Positions 39,368 to 48,817 of a stretch of 64,000 nt of DNA are shown here, piece after piece (position 1 is the stretch's first letter; every line of letters begins with the position of its first letter). Source of the stretch: Sphingomonas sediminicola (GTDB lineage Bacteria > Pseudomonadota > Alphaproteobacteria > Sphingomonadales > Sphingomonadaceae); contig NZ_CP060782.1 of assembly GCF_014489515.1 (NCBI RefSeq), positions 2,480,001 through 2,544,000 on the forward strand. The letters run 5' to 3'. The notes beneath the pieces are model-generated. The model was not told the origin of the DNA and ran no database searches. It saw nothing but the letters and a program-made list of their open reading frames with translations. The translations under genes were made by a program, and so were the position numbers.

Positions 39368-40114
39368 TTAGCGCGATGCCGAACGAAGGTCGGCAAGCAC
39401 TCGCTCGACCTTCCGCCATAGGAGTGCCGTGATTTCCACCGGCATTGAGTATCGGGGCAGAAGCTCGCCTATCGGCGCCCGCTCCTCGCTAACGCGTTCA
39501 AACGCGCTCGCCATTGGAATGACCGGCCAATTGGGATGTTCTTCCAACTCCCGGATATGAATTTGTCGTCGCCGATCGACCATTGAAAAGAGTGGAATCA
39601 ATCTAACTTGTGGGCCCTTCGTCCTCCGGAGATGTTCGCTGATCACGTCGAGCGCTCGTCTCGACAGAGCCGCTGGAATTACTGGTACAAGGATCAGGTC
39701 CATTGCTCGCATGATCTGCTCCGACGTTTCGGTCAGGCCGGGCGAGCAGTCCACGATGATTCTGTCGTAGTCTCGCGATAAGTCAGCGGTGGCTTTCGCT
39801 AGCCGCCGCCGTTTTCCAAGATCCTGGAATCGACGCTCTAAGTTTCGAAGAGATGGATCGGATGGGAGGATATCAAGTTTCTTATAGCCTGTTCGTCTGG
39901 CCATCGATGGCAGATCGTCTTTTTCGACGATCCGCGAGCATAGGTCACTACCCGCGCTTTGCTGCCTGAGAATGTACGACGCCCCACCTTGAGGATCGAG
40001 ATCCCAAAGTAGAGTGCGACGGTGGTACAATACTGCGCTCGCCCATGCGAGATTCACCGCGAGTGTGGTCTTTCCCACACCTCCCTTGGCGCTATAGATT
40101 CCAATTGCTGCCAT
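39368..40114 (-). CDS. ParA-type ATPase without ParB
   Basis: 248 aa deviant Walker-A ATPase: YSAKGGVGKTTLAVNLAWA at the start, WDLDPQGGASYILR (A' region) and RIIVDCSPGLTETSEQ (Walker B). It dimerises on ATP and binds DNA nonspecifically in studied members, moving plasmids, chromosomes or protein cargos. There is no ParB-like gene or parS site nearby. It follows the NUDIX gene by 18 bp, which argues for a cargo-positioning role rather than plasmid partition. Confidence 0.88.
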   Translation of the reverse strand: MAAIGIYSAKGGVGKTTLAVNLAWASAVLYHRRTLLWDLDPQGGASYILRQQSAGSDLCSRIVEKDDLPSMARRTGYKKLDILPSDPSLRNLERRFQDLGKRRRLAKATADLSRDYDRIIVDCSPGLTETSEQIMRAMDLILVPVIPAALSRRALDVISEHLRRTKGPQVRLIPLFSMVDRRRQIHIRELEEHPNWPVIPMASAFERVSEERAPIGELLPRYSMPVEITALLWRKVERVLADLRSASR

Positions 40115-40132
40115 TCAAAAAACCGCTCTGCG

Positions 40133-40570
40133 CTAGGCTGGGCCTGATTGAAACCTTCCGGTTTTGATCTCTCGATCAAGCCCAACCAACAAGGCCTGGA
40201 GTTCGCCAGATTCTACCAGTGACGCAGCCTCTTTGAGAGCAAACCAGCGCCGTTCTCGTTGACCTCTTTCAGGCCAATCCTCCAGTTCGATTTCGACGGC
40301 AAATGGATGGACGAGAACGTCCACTTCTACGTTACCGAGCCAATTTCGCTTTGTGTGCCGGAAGCTCCCAAGTGGCTTCTTGCGGACAATGCCCTTGATC
40401 CCTGCCTCCTCAAAGGCTTCGACGGCAGCTGCATCGGCCATCGACTTGCCGATCATCGGCCAACCTTTGGGTATCGTCCAGCGGCCAGATCGGCGGGCAG
40501 TGACCAACAGAACCTCTGGCTTGTGGCCCTTAGTTAGACGCCACGGCAAAGCTCCCGTTTGCATTACCAC
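40133..40570 (-). CDS. NUDIX hydrolase (diphosphoinositol polyphosphate hydrolase-like)
   Basis: 145 aa. The NUDIX box is GWPMIGKSMADAAAVEAFEEAG; the core VEAFEE holds the metal-binding glutamates, while the first box Glu is replaced by Lys and the usual Arg by Val. The RRSGRWTIPKGWP segment is typical of the DIPP-like branch that acts on inositol pyrophosphates, diadenosine polyphosphates or polyphosphate. Substrate cannot be fixed. Co-directional with parA and two tiny upstream genes. Confidence 0.85.
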   Translation of the reverse strand: MVMQTGALPWRLTKGHKPEVLLVTARRSGRWTIPKGWPMIGKSMADAAAVEAFEEAGIKGIVRKKPLGSFRHTKRNWLGNVEVDVLVHPFAVEIELEDWPERGQRERRWFALKEAASLVESGELQALLVGLDREIKTGRFQSGPA

Positions 40571-40673
40571 TTCGACACTCCTCGCGACTCATCGCGCCGT
40601 CAACCACGTCCAAATCTGAGGAAGTTTTGGGACAGAACGATTACTACTGACGTCCGCGCAACAATTGTCTTCC

Positions 40674-40862
40674 TTAGGCCTCGCTAAGCGCGGAATGTCC
40701 GGCGGAGACGGGCGTTTCCGGCCGCTCGACTGCCGGTTCGTATTCCCGCGCGATTTGGAAGAACCTCGCGGCCCTTTCGCGTTCCAGGGTCTCTTTGGCG
40801 AGTTTCCGAAAAATCGACGGCAATTGCTGGCACTCCTTCGGCGTCGCATCCTTGCTAGGCAT
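40674..40862 (-). CDS. Small charged hypothetical protein
   Basis: 62 aa, MPSKDATPKECQQLPSIFRK at the start, helical and charged (KLAKETLERERAARFFQIAREYEPAV). Likely real because it sits in line with the NUDIX-parA genes and has a plausible amphipathic helix; no family recognised. Confidence 0.45.
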   Translation of the reverse strand: MPSKDATPKECQQLPSIFRKLAKETLERERAARFFQIAREYEPAVERPETPVSAGHSALSEA

Positions 40863-40909
40863 AGGACGTCGAAAACTGGAAGAACCTCGTGTGGACCACG
40901 CTCTGGAGA

Positions 40910-41074
40910 TCACCGTTCGTAGCGCTCAAGATGTTTGGTGCGCGTTCCGTTTCTAACGCGGATTCGGTGTCGTTGAAGCGCATGGTTTCCGCAGTAGGCG
41001 CTACCTGAATCCTTGATCACTGCCTCTTTTGAGCAGTCTCCGGCCGCGCAGACGTTCGATTGGCTCGTCGTCAT
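40910..41074 (-). CDS. 54-residue Cys/His protein, possible zinc ribbon
   Basis: MTTSQSNVCAAGDCSKEAVI at the start, then YCGNHALQRHRIRVRNG and a basic tail. Cys-x4-Cys ... Cys-x2-His would suit one zinc ion. A longer frame from 41206 crosses the divergent promoter and is not credible. First gene of the minus-strand group that leads to NUDIX and parA. Confidence 0.5.
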   Translation of the reverse strand: MTTSQSNVCAAGDCSKEAVIKDSGSAYCGNHALQRHRIRVRNGTRTKHLERYER

Positions 41075-41084
41075 GGATGCTTCG

Positions 41085-41109
41085 ATACAGGGTACCGCTA
41101 ACCCTGTAT
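41085..41109. promoter_or_regulatory. Palindrome in the divergent promoter of the CYTH-CHAD gene
   Basis: ATACAGGGT (41085-41093) and ACCCTGTAT (41101-41109) are perfect 9-bp arms 7 bp apart, between the Cys/His small gene and the CYTH-CHAD gene. A shared operator would couple both directions. Confidence 0.55.
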
Positions 41110-41144
41110 AGGAACGCCTCAAGCCGTTTGCGAATTGGGCGTCG

Positions 41145-42591
41145 ATGAAGCACGGAACCAACGGGGAGGTCGAGCTCAAGTTTGAACTAGACGGTCGCGC
41201 AGCCAAGAAGGCCCGTCGCCACCCTCTCCTGTCGAAAACGGATCATCGAACCAAGGTCCAAAGATCGATCTATTTCGATACGGACGACAGCGACGCGTAT
41301 CGGGCAGGCTATTCGCTCCGCGTGCGCGATGACGGCAATAGCTTCACACAGACGGTCAAGACGAACGGGGGATCTGCCGGTCTATTCGATCGGAGAGAGT
41401 GGGAAGCGCGGGTCGAGCAAATCGCTCCCGATCCAGACGCTCTGAGACAGACGCCTCTGGGCAAGATAAAGAAACTGACCCGCGACGCCAAGCCTGTGGT
41501 TTGGTCCGAGGTCGAACGCACGACCTGGCTGATCAATCGCGATGGCAGCATAGTCGAGGTAGCCTTGGACTCCGGGTCCATTCGCGCCGATGGCAAAGAG
41601 GCCCCTCTCCACGAGCTCGAGCTCGAATTGAGGCAAGGGAAGCAAGCTTCGCTATTCGCAATCGCTCAGGAGCTTGGCCGGGTGGTCCCGCTTCACGTTG
41701 GTGTTCTCAGCAAGGAAGAGCGGGGCCGGATGCTCGCAAGAGGCGCCTTTGGTCACGAACACAAGGCGAGAGCAATTGATCTCCGTAAGAAGATGGATGC
41801 CGGGCAGGCGTTTGCAACGATCGTTTATGAATGCATTCGGCATTTTCGCCTCAACGAAACGCTGATAATCGAGCAACGCGATCCGCACGCGCTTCACCAG
41901 GCACGCGTCGCAATAAGGCGCCTTCGGTCGGCGTTCACTTTCTTTAGGCCGGCGATTCAGCAGGGATCGCTCGAACCGCTCCGCGAGGAATTGCGCGGAT
42001 TCATTGCCCCTTCGGTGATGCTCGCAATCTCGACGTTTTCCTGGACACTCACGGGCCGAGTTAAGTGCGAACGCCCGCCGGAAGCTGACGGCGGCCCGCG
42101 ACAAGGCATATGACCAAGTTATCGGGACGCTGATGGCTCAAAGGTCTCGCGATATGCTCTTGGACCTTGTCGAATGGACCGTCTCGGCAAACTGGCGGAA
42201 GGATGCCGCGTCGGCTTCCATCGAAAAGTTCGCAACCCGTCGGCTCAACGCCGCCTGGAGAAAAGTCTTACGGAAGGGCAAAGGGCTAGGCGACCTAGGG
42301 CCGACGCGACTTCATCGGCTTCGGATAAGCCTCAAGAGGATGCGATATGCCGTGGACTTCTTTGCGCCGCTGTTTGCCAGGAAACAGGTTAGCAAGTTCG
42401 GTTCCTCGTTGGAGAAGATGCAGGATTGTCTCGGCCTGATCCACGACGAGATAGTCAGTCGGCGAATTGTTGCCTACTTTGGTCTTGGCGAGATGGGCAG
42501 AATGGAAATGACCACTCGATCGCGGCAGCTCAAGACGGTCGAGACACGCTTCAAACATCTGAAACGCCAACCGCTCTTCTGGAAAAGCTAA
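41145..42591 (+). CDS. CYTH-CHAD protein (polyphosphate-binding type), two frameshifts
   Basis: About 482 aa after correction. CYTH domain (~1-195): EVELKFEL carries the ExExK signature, a triphosphate tunnel fold. CHAD domain (~210-480): DPHALHQARVAIRRLRSAF and RLHRLRISLKRMRYAVDFF are the paired basic helices that bind polyphosphate. The frame breaks at the CCCC run 42007-42010 (expected IAPFGDARNLDVFLDTHG) and at TT 42061-42062 (expected SLSANARRKLTAARDKAYDQV). CHAD proteins associate with polyphosphate granules in studied bacteria. Divergent from NUDIX-parA. Confidence 0.88.
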
Positions 42592-42826
42592 TCCCCGGTC
42601 ACCGGAGCAGCACGATCGCAATCCCGTAGCCCTGACGATGTTCGAGCAAGTCACTGGCGCGGAGAAGAAAGCGGGGCCCGTTGCGGGGGCATGCTTTTGT
42701 CGAGCATTCCAGTAACGAACCCCGGCGTGCAGATACGCACTCTGCTGCGGTGGAAGACCTTACCCAAAGTTAGCGATAGCGTTGCCGAAGGCTGCGGGGA
42801 GGCTTCCCTCCCCCGTAATTCGCCGA
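42592..42826. other. Convergent gap with one hairpin
   Basis: No gene seen between the CYTH-CHAD and PhoX-like genes. GGGGAGG (42796-42802) and CCTCCCC (42807-42813) form a 7-bp stem with a 4-base loop, without a T run on either strand. It may be a weak bidirectional terminator. Confidence 0.4.
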
Positions 42827-44821
42827 TTAGAGCAGATGGTCGTAAGCGCCAAACACGTGGCCGAAGTTCGCGTTTAGTACGATAACCGAGTCATCGATCA
42901 AGTGCAGCGAATCCAGGTTGCCGGATACCCGAACAGCCGCTTTTGGCGAGGCGGATGCGCCCGCAAGGTCGTAGGAATAATAGGTTGCTCCATCGAGCTC
43001 GGTCGTTCCCGAATAACGAAGGGCGGTCGCCCCCGTGATCTCCACGCTGCTTGAGCCGAAGAGGCCGAGCGTCCCGCCGGCGCCAAGCTCGATGATCCCG
43101 TCGCCGTTCCCATCGGCAAGCTGCACCGTCGTCAGGAGGTGGTCCGGGTTGCCTAGGTCGACGATCCGGTCGTTCCCGGTTTCGGCTCGATTATCGAAGA
43201 CGAAATAATCGGGACCGTTTCCGCCCCTCAATTGGTCATTGCCGGTTCCGCCAATCAGCTCGTCCGAGCCATTATCGCCATTGAGCTGGTCGTTGCCTGC
43301 GTCACCCGAGAGATGGTCGCTGCCATTGCCGCCATAGACTAGGTCGTTCCCTGAACCGGCCCGTGCCCAATCGTCGCCGTTGTTGCCGCGGAGCGTCTCG
43401 TCAGCAGCGCTTCCGAACAGATTGTCGTTGTCGTTTCCACCGATCAGGAATGGATCGTCGACATACATGACAAGCAGCTGGCCCTGTTCGACGGTGGCCG
43501 GATTCCCCGTTGCAGCGTGAACCTGAGCGTCGAGTAGATAGGCTCGCGTGTCGCCGTCGCCGAGGAGCGACGTGACATCGACGACGCCGGAACTTTCTTC
43601 GTCCTGAGTGATGAAGTTCGCTCCACCGACAACGAACTGCGCCGGGTTGAAGCGGGCCAATTCGCTGACGGCACCGCTCGCGATGTCATATTCCCAGACC
43701 CGGGCGACATAGGCGTTATTGCCCGGATCCTCCTGGACGATGACTTTGCCGTCTGCGACCGTCAGATTGTCGAACATGTGGCCGCCGAGATCGTCGCTCT
43801 CGACTACGGCCTTGATTGTACCGCCGGTCGTCGGATTGGTGATATCGTTGAACGTCAGCTGATAGACACGCGAGACGCCGGAGAAGCTGTTCGTCGTCGT
43901 AAAGTAGGCGACGCTTGGATTGTCCGGATCCCAAGCGAAATCTTCCGGCCGCAGGAAAGCCGTGACGCCTTCCGCATTGCTCTCCGCCTCGATCTGGGCG
44001 CCCGTCATGTTGCTGACGTCGCCGCTGGCTCCGATTTCGTTGAGAGTGAAGCTGCCGCTTATCGGGCTGCCATTTGACTCGGCGGTCACCCCAGTGACCT
44101 TGATGCCGTAGAAATCGCCTCCCGAAAGGCCCGCTTTCTCGATCTCGGTGCCCGTCGACTGCTTCTGGCCGACGTAAATGTACACCTGGCCGTTGCCGTT
44201 CGGAGGACTGCTATCGTCACTTACGGCAATGATCGTCTTGTCTTGCGCGTAGGGGTTCGCGACGATGTTCTCGAACGCGAGATTGCCAAGAGAAGGAAGC
44301 TCGTAGATCGTTCCGGCGTTCGCACCGGTGACGATCGTTGCGGTCGCACGACCTTCGGGCGTGTTCTCCTCGCCGGTAAGATAGATTCGCACCTGAGTGC
44401 CCAGGCCATCCGCCGAATTGAAGAGTGCTGAAGTCGCCGGCAAGTCGCCCGAACAAAAGCGGTTGAAGGCGGTCGTCGCGTTCACATAGCTGTCGGTCGC
44501 GTCGTCCCATTTCATCACCGTCTTGATGAGATCGTCAGCGCCGACGACCTGTAGGGTATTCGCATCGATAATGAGCTTGTCGACGTAGGCGCCGGTCGAT
44601 CCGTGGTCGCGCACCAGTCCAGCGCTCGACCCCAGCTCGTGGTTGACGAGCACGGTGATCGTGCCGTCGCCATTGTCGAATGCGCCGATGCCATCCGGGA
44701 TTCCACCGAACACGCCGTCGCCCGGCAGAGCATCACCAGTCGTAGCGATCGAAACGATTCGCACGTTGGGCTCGGAAGCGAGCAGGAACGGATCAACGGT
44801 GGTGGAAGGACCGGTAGGCAT
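42827..44821 (-). CDS. PhoX-like (DUF839) phosphatase with C-terminal RTX repeats
   Basis: 664 aa. The N-terminal ~450 residues belong to the DUF839/PhoX beta-propeller group: [35 protein letters not shown] and [19 protein letters not shown]. PhoX enzymes are Ca/Fe-dependent alkaline phosphatases. Residues ~460-550 contain haemolysin-type Ca-binding nonapeptides ([20 protein letters not shown]). There is no Sec or Tat signal, consistent with type I secretion, but no T1SS genes are in the window. Phosphate scavenging outside the cell is the likely role. Confidence 0.85.
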   Translation of the reverse strand: MPTGPSTTVDPFLLASEPNVRIVSIATTGDALPGDGVFGGIPDGIGAFDNGDGTITVLVNHELGSSAGLVRDHGSTGAYVDKLIIDANTLQVVGADDLIKTVMKWDDATDSYVNATTAFNRFCSGDLPATSALFNSADGLGTQVRIYLTGEENTPEGRATATIVTGANAGTIYELPSLGNLAFENIVANPYAQDKTIIAVSDDSSPPNGNGQVYIYVGQKQSTGTEIEKAGLSGGDFYGIKVTGVTAESNGSPISGSFTLNEIGASGDVSNMTGAQIEAESNAEGVTAFLRPEDFAWDPDNPSVAYFTTTNSFSGVSRVYQLTFNDITNPTTGGTIKAVVESDDLGGHMFDNLTVADGKVIVQEDPGNNAYVARVWEYDIASGAVSELARFNPAQFVVGGANFITQDEESSGVVDVTSLLGDGDTRAYLLDAQVHAATGNPATVEQGQLLVMYVDDPFLIGGNDNDNLFGSAADETLRGNNGDDWARAGSGNDLVYGGNGSDHLSGDAGNDQLNGDNGSDELIGGTGNDQLRGGNGPDYFVFDNRAETGNDRIVDLGNPDHLLTTVQLADGNGDGIIELGAGGTLGLFGSSSVEITGATALRYSGTTELDGATYYSYDLAGASASPKAAVRVSGNLDSLHLIDDSVIVLNANFGHVFGAYDHLL

Positions 44822-44982
44822 CGCCTTACTCCTCTGCTTGGAAAGCAGATTAGCTACGGACGGGCGATTTCAGATCGCCGTTCGGACAGGTGACACGCGC
44901 GAGACCGAATGATGAAAGTTGGAGGCGAGGTGCAATTCGAAACTTCACTCATCGCCAAGAGAATCCGCTCCTGACGGCGCGC

Positions 44983-45378
44983 CTAACGCCCAAACTTGAA
45001 AGCAGTGAAATTTCCGAGAGCGCATATGCGTCCGAACGGAAGAAGAGTGACCTGCTCACCAGATCGGACAAGGTCGCCCTTACAGTAATAGGCAGCATTG
45101 GAATCCGGGATCACCGTCTGACCCGGCGAAAATCCGCAACTGTCCTCTAGGGTGCTAACCCAAATCACCTTGTCCTCCTCATAAAGAAGGACGTGGGGAT
45201 CCGAGTTCGAAATGCGGAAGACCCGACCCGATTCGACCCCGATGCAGCGTTGACTTTTCACCGGCAGTCGGCCTGCGAGCTCAGCCACTCTTTGAGGCGG
45301 AGGCGCTACTGGTTCCGGCGCCCCCTTCGCGCAAGAGCAAGCTAAAAGGGCGACCAGCACGACAGTCTTATTGCTCAT
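44983..45378 (-). CDS. Putative lipoprotein, DUF6491-like
   Basis: 131 aa. Short signal peptide with Cys at LLACSCAKG (lipobox-like). The central part RCIGVESGRVFRISNSDPHVLLYEEDKVIWVSTLEDSCGF and C-terminal GRICALGNFTAF have the Cys spacing I associate with DUF6491, from memory. Probably periplasmic; function unknown. Confidence 0.62.
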   Translation of the reverse strand: MSNKTVVLVALLACSCAKGAPEPVAPPPQRVAELAGRLPVKSQRCIGVESGRVFRISNSDPHVLLYEEDKVIWVSTLEDSCGFSPGQTVIPDSNAAYYCKGDLVRSGEQVTLLPFGRICALGNFTAFKFGR

Positions 45379-45677
45379 TAGAACAATCCGATTTCCCCAA
45401 TATTCAAATCATTTATCAGTCCGCAGAGGGTCTCGGGCCACCAATTCGCAATAGCAAACAAAGAAATGCGACCTCCGGCCCGAAGACGAACAAGATATGC
45501 AGAGCACCCTCAACGACCAAGGCCATGACCGAAACCGGCAGGCGAACCCATCGCCTCAAAATTTCGACCCAGTGCTCCAACCCCAGCTCCTCGCTTGCGG
45601 ACGCGCTGCGAGACTCTTCTCAGTCAAAACCAAGGCGCAGCCATGACCGATGGATGAAAGTTGCGAGACGAAAGGTA
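45379..45677. other. Gap of 299 bp with no gene seen
   Basis: Between the DUF6491-like start and the lipase stop (both minus strand). No convincing ORF, repeat or hairpin was found; it should contain the promoter of the DUF6491-like gene. Confidence 0.5.
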
Positions 45678-46397
45678 TCATTCGCGACTTTCCAGGAACT
45701 GTTCGACTTCCCTCACCACATCGCGCGCCGCTCTGGGAGAGATTGCAAATGCCATATGATGGCAATCAAGCTCGGCCTGCGCGTCGCGCTCATGATCAAG
45801 CCCTCGTGCTGCCCGGGGTGCGATCAGCCCATCGCGCCTGGACCAAATCGCGAGGTGTGGAACGGGCGGCTTATCAGTGATCCGCGGAATCGGTGGATCA
45901 TCGACCTTGTGATTGGCTACCCACTCGTACAGCCGCCAGACATTGTTCTGCTTTGGATGACCGGAGAAAGGGGTGCCGAGGGTTATGACCGCCCTTACGT
46001 TTGCAGCGTAATAACGGGCATACTCGCGAGCATAGAGACCCCCAAGACTCCAGCCCACAATGACTATTGGCCGATCGTGGCCAAGGCCATCGACCCTTGC
46101 TGCAAGAATCTCGATCGTGTCCGGCTTTGCGCCGAAGTTCCATCCTTGCTTCCAGCCATGAACCCTGAATCCCGCGCGAGCGAGTTCGCGTCGAAGGGAA
46201 AACGTGGTCTGATCACTACAGAGGAAGCCCGGGATCACCAGCACAGGCTGTCCGTGCAACGGGCCGAGCGGACCTCGTTTCCGGAATGTGCCAATCATCC
46301 GGCCGAAGTTCCAGAGGAGCTCGCCCCAATTTCCTTGAGATGGTGGGGCGTCGTCCCCCTCCCACGCCGGCTCATGACTTTGCGTCGATCTCCTCAC
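45678..46397 (-). CDS. Alpha/beta hydrolase, lipase-like
   Basis: 239 aa. LVIPGFLCSDQTTFSLRRELARAGF is the oxyanion region; the nucleophile Ser is in IVGWSLGGLYAREYAR; Asp is in IWSRRDGLIAPRAA and His in DCHHMAFAISPRAARDV. It resembles PGAP1/triacylglycerol-lipase-like hydrolases of proteobacteria. No signal peptide. Downstream of the glycosyltransferase, same strand, 38 bp apart. Confidence 0.85.
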   Translation of the reverse strand: MRRSTQSHEPAWEGDDAPPSQGNWGELLWNFGRMIGTFRKRGPLGPLHGQPVLVIPGFLCSDQTTFSLRRELARAGFRVHGWKQGWNFGAKPDTIEILAARVDGLGHDRPIVIVGWSLGGLYAREYARYYAANVRAVITLGTPFSGHPKQNNVWRLYEWVANHKVDDPPIPRITDKPPVPHLAIWSRRDGLIAPRAARGLDHERDAQAELDCHHMAFAISPRAARDVVREVEQFLESRE

Positions 46398-46435
46398 CGA
46401 GTCTCATCGGCTCCCCAGATTGGCAAAACGCTTAC

Positions 46436-47500
46436 CTAGGCCGCTTCGCGAACGGGAGTGCGTTGCGATGTTTCGCTTGCGAGGCCTGTTTCGAACAGGT
46501 CTGTGCAATGCTCCCAAGAGTAACGCCGACCTTCAGCGACCGCGGCGCCCCGGTCGGCGGTGAGAGCGAGATGGATTGCGGCGCCCAAATCTTCATCGAG
46601 CGCCCCAATTCGACGAGACCCGTCATGAACGCCTCGGCCGTCTTCTCCGATAATGTCGAGCGGCCCTGGAACGGGATATGCAGCGACCGGCACGCCGCAT
46701 GCCAATGCCTCGATATTGACCAATCCAAACGTATCCGTCCGGCTTGGGAACACAAATACGTCCGCCGCCGTATAGCAAGACGCCAACTCCGCGCCGTGCA
46801 TCGCGCCCATGAAGACAACTTTGGGGTAACGCCGCGACAGGCTTTCGAGCGCTGGCCCATCACCGACTACGACCTTCGTTCCGGGCACATTGCAGTCGAG
46901 AAAAGCCCCAATGTTCTTTTCTACTGATACCCGCCCGACGTTGAGCAGCAGCGGCCGAGGAAGCCTGAACAATGCAGGATGCGGACAGATGTGGGGGCTG
47001 AACTGGTCGAGGTCCACACCACGCGGCCAAAGATGTGTTTGCGCAATTCCGTGCCGGTTGAGTTCCCTCTCAAGCGTTGCTGTCGCCGAGAACGTGCGTT
47101 CCGCCGCGCCGTGAAAACGCCGCATCACCTTCCAGATCCATTCGGCCGGAATGCCTGTCCGGATCGAAACATAGTCGGGAAAGCGCGTATGGAATGCGGT
47201 CGTGAATTGACGATTGCGCTTCAAGCACCAGCTGCGTGTCGCCCAGCCGATCGGACCTTCGGTCGAGACATGAATACGGTCAGGTGCGATCCGGTCGAGC
47301 ATTGCGGAAACCTGCCGCCCGCAAGCGATCGCGAGGCGAATTTCGGAATAAGTCGGACACGGGATAGTCCGGAACATGCCCGGCTCGATGACGACCACCT
47401 CATGTCCGCGGCGCTGCAGATGCTCGACGGTCGTATCGAGCGACCGTACGACTCCATTTACCTGCGGACGCCAGGCGTCGGTAGCGATCGCGATCCTCAC
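46436..47500 (-). CDS. GT4-type glycosyltransferase
   Basis: 354 aa from the GTG at 47500 (VRIAIATDAWRPQVNGVVRSL, the GT4 N-terminus). The C-terminal Rossmann domain has LLNVGRVSVEKNIGAFLD, VVGDGP and VFVFPSRTDTFGLVNIEALACGVPVAAYPVPGPLDII, the nucleotide-sugar Glu motif. The acceptor is probably a lipid. The longer open frame from 47770 runs into the upstream gene and is not used. It forms a pair with the metallophosphoesterase, 7 bp apart, a recurrent combination in alphaproteobacteria. Confidence 0.9.
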   Translation of the reverse strand: MRIAIATDAWRPQVNGVVRSLDTTVEHLQRRGHEVVVIEPGMFRTIPCPTYSEIRLAIACGRQVSAMLDRIAPDRIHVSTEGPIGWATRSWCLKRNRQFTTAFHTRFPDYVSIRTGIPAEWIWKVMRRFHGAAERTFSATATLERELNRHGIAQTHLWPRGVDLDQFSPHICPHPALFRLPRPLLLNVGRVSVEKNIGAFLDCNVPGTKVVVGDGPALESLSRRYPKVVFMGAMHGAELASCYTAADVFVFPSRTDTFGLVNIEALACGVPVAAYPVPGPLDIIGEDGRGVHDGSRRIGALDEDLGAAIHLALTADRGAAVAEGRRYSWEHCTDLFETGLASETSQRTPVREAA

Positions 47501-47507
47501 GCTGCGG

Positions 47508-48398
47508 CTAGCTGATTCGAGGGATGGGGGCTGCCGCGCTAGCTTCGTTCCGTTTGCGCTCGGCCCAGTTGAGAATCTCCATCTGCCCGTCTGCGTGCTC
47601 AACCAGAGCGGTGCAGCTCTCCACCCAGTCCCCATCATTGTAATAAGTGACGTCGCCGATCTGACGGACCTCGGCAGTGTGAATGTGGCCGCAGACGACG
47701 CCGTTAGCGCCGCGTTCGAACGCCGCACGTGCGACAGCCTCCTCGAAGCTGGAAATGAACTGGACGGCATTCTTGACCTTCTTTTTCAGGAGGCCTGACA
47801 GCGACCAGTAAGGCTTGCCTATCATCCGGCGGCAGCGGTTGAGAGCAGCGTTCAGCTTGAGCAGCATTGAGTATGCGCTGTCGCCAAGGAACGCGAGCCA
47901 GCGCGCATAGAGGACGACGCCGTCAAATTCGTCGCCATGGACGATTAGCAGAGTCCGCCCATCTGCCGTGACGTGCACAGCTTCGGGCAGGATTTCGACG
48001 CCGCCAAAGTGAAGCCCGATATAGTCGCGGAAGACTTCATCGTGATTACCGGGAACATAGATGACCCGCGTTCCATGCTTCGCCATCTTCAACACGCAAC
48101 GGACGATATCGTTGTGGCGTGGCGGCCAGTACCAACCCTTTCGCAGCTGCCAGCCGTCGATGATGTCGCCGACGAGGTAAAGGGTTTCGCACTCGATCGC
48201 CTTGAGGAAGTCGAGCAGTATCTCCGCATTGCATCCAGGAGTCCCAAGATGCGTGTCGGAGATCCAGACGGTGCGGAATACTAGTCTTGGGCGATGAGGT
48301 TCGAAGTGAATGGGTTCCTCAATCCACTTAGGCGTCAGTCGCCCTGCAGCGGAAGCACTCCGACCTACGATCAGATCATTCGGCAGACTGTTGGACAC
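47508..48398 (-). CDS. Metallophosphoesterase, UDP-2,3-diacylglucosamine diphosphatase family
   Basis: 296 aa. Calcineurin-like motifs: WISDTHLG, YLVGDIIDGW, YVPGNHDEVFRDY, VHGDEFD and CGHIHTAEV, i.e. the five metal-binding blocks. LpxH-like family members cleave UDP-2,3-diacylglucosamine in lipid A synthesis, but this longer branch, paired with a glycosyltransferase, may act on another lipid. Transcribed with the downstream glycosyltransferase. Confidence 0.9.
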   Translation of the reverse strand: MSNSLPNDLIVGRSASAAGRLTPKWIEEPIHFEPHRPRLVFRTVWISDTHLGTPGCNAEILLDFLKAIECETLYLVGDIIDGWQLRKGWYWPPRHNDIVRCVLKMAKHGTRVIYVPGNHDEVFRDYIGLHFGGVEILPEAVHVTADGRTLLIVHGDEFDGVVLYARWLAFLGDSAYSMLLKLNAALNRCRRMIGKPYWSLSGLLKKKVKNAVQFISSFEEAVARAAFERGANGVVCGHIHTAEVRQIGDVTYYNDGDWVESCTALVEHADGQMEILNWAERKRNEASAAAPIPRIS

Positions 48399-48511
48399 GG
48401 CACCCTCCCGCCTCCTTGATATGGAACAGAGTAGGTCTGGGCCGTGTCAGCCGAGTTGCGTGACTGCTACAGTCTTATGGCGCCTTATCGCTTGCCCGTG
48501 ATTATTCCGCG

Positions 48512-48541
48512 AATGTCCGCTTTGGGTGGAAAGACGACATT
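48512..48541. repeat. 30-bp palindromic repeat, copy 6
   Basis: AATGTCCGC and GACGACATT arms around TTTGGGTGGAAA. Between divergent genes, 26 bp before the small membrane protein start. Confidence 0.7.
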
Positions 48542-48567
48542 AACGCCTCCCTGCGATTGAGACAAAA

Positions 48568-48738
48568 ATGTTCACGTTCGCCTTCATCGTTTTTCTTTTG
48601 GCATCCTTGCTGGGAGTATTCCTGGCGCACAGAAAGCGCCAAAGGCGTTGGCTCCTAATAACGCTACCCTTCTTAGTTGCGCTGGCTCTTTACGGGATAA
48701 TCGTGTTCGCTTGCTTCTTCGGCAGCAGCTGCCTGTAG
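48568..48738 (+). CDS. Very small two-helix membrane protein
   Basis: 56 aa, MFTFAFIVFLLASLLGVFLA for the first helix, then a basic turn HRKRQRRW and a second helix LPFLVALALYGIIVFACFF. The basic loop between two hydrophobic segments fits a hairpin with a cytosolic turn. Copy 7 of the palindromic repeat overlaps the stop. No strong ribosome site, so confidence is moderate. Confidence 0.45.
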   Translation: MFTFAFIVFLLASLLGVFLAHRKRQRRWLLITLPFLVALALYGIIVFACFFGSSCL

Positions 48739-48766
48739 TGTCCGCAATGGGTGGAAAGCGGACATT
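48737..48766. repeat. 30-bp palindromic repeat, copy 7
   Basis: AGTGTCCGC and GCGGACATT arms around AATGGGTGGAAA. Its first two bases belong to the TAG stop of the small membrane protein; the next gene is convergent. Confidence 0.75.
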
Positions 48767-48817
48767 GGCGCTTGCTCAAATCGAGTCGAACGAATTGGTT
48801 CGCCATCGCTACGGCAG

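Noticed and set aside
45525-46439. Plus-strand 304-aa open frame opposite the lipase
   Set aside because: It is antisense to a hydrolase with a complete catalytic triad and has no domain of its own.
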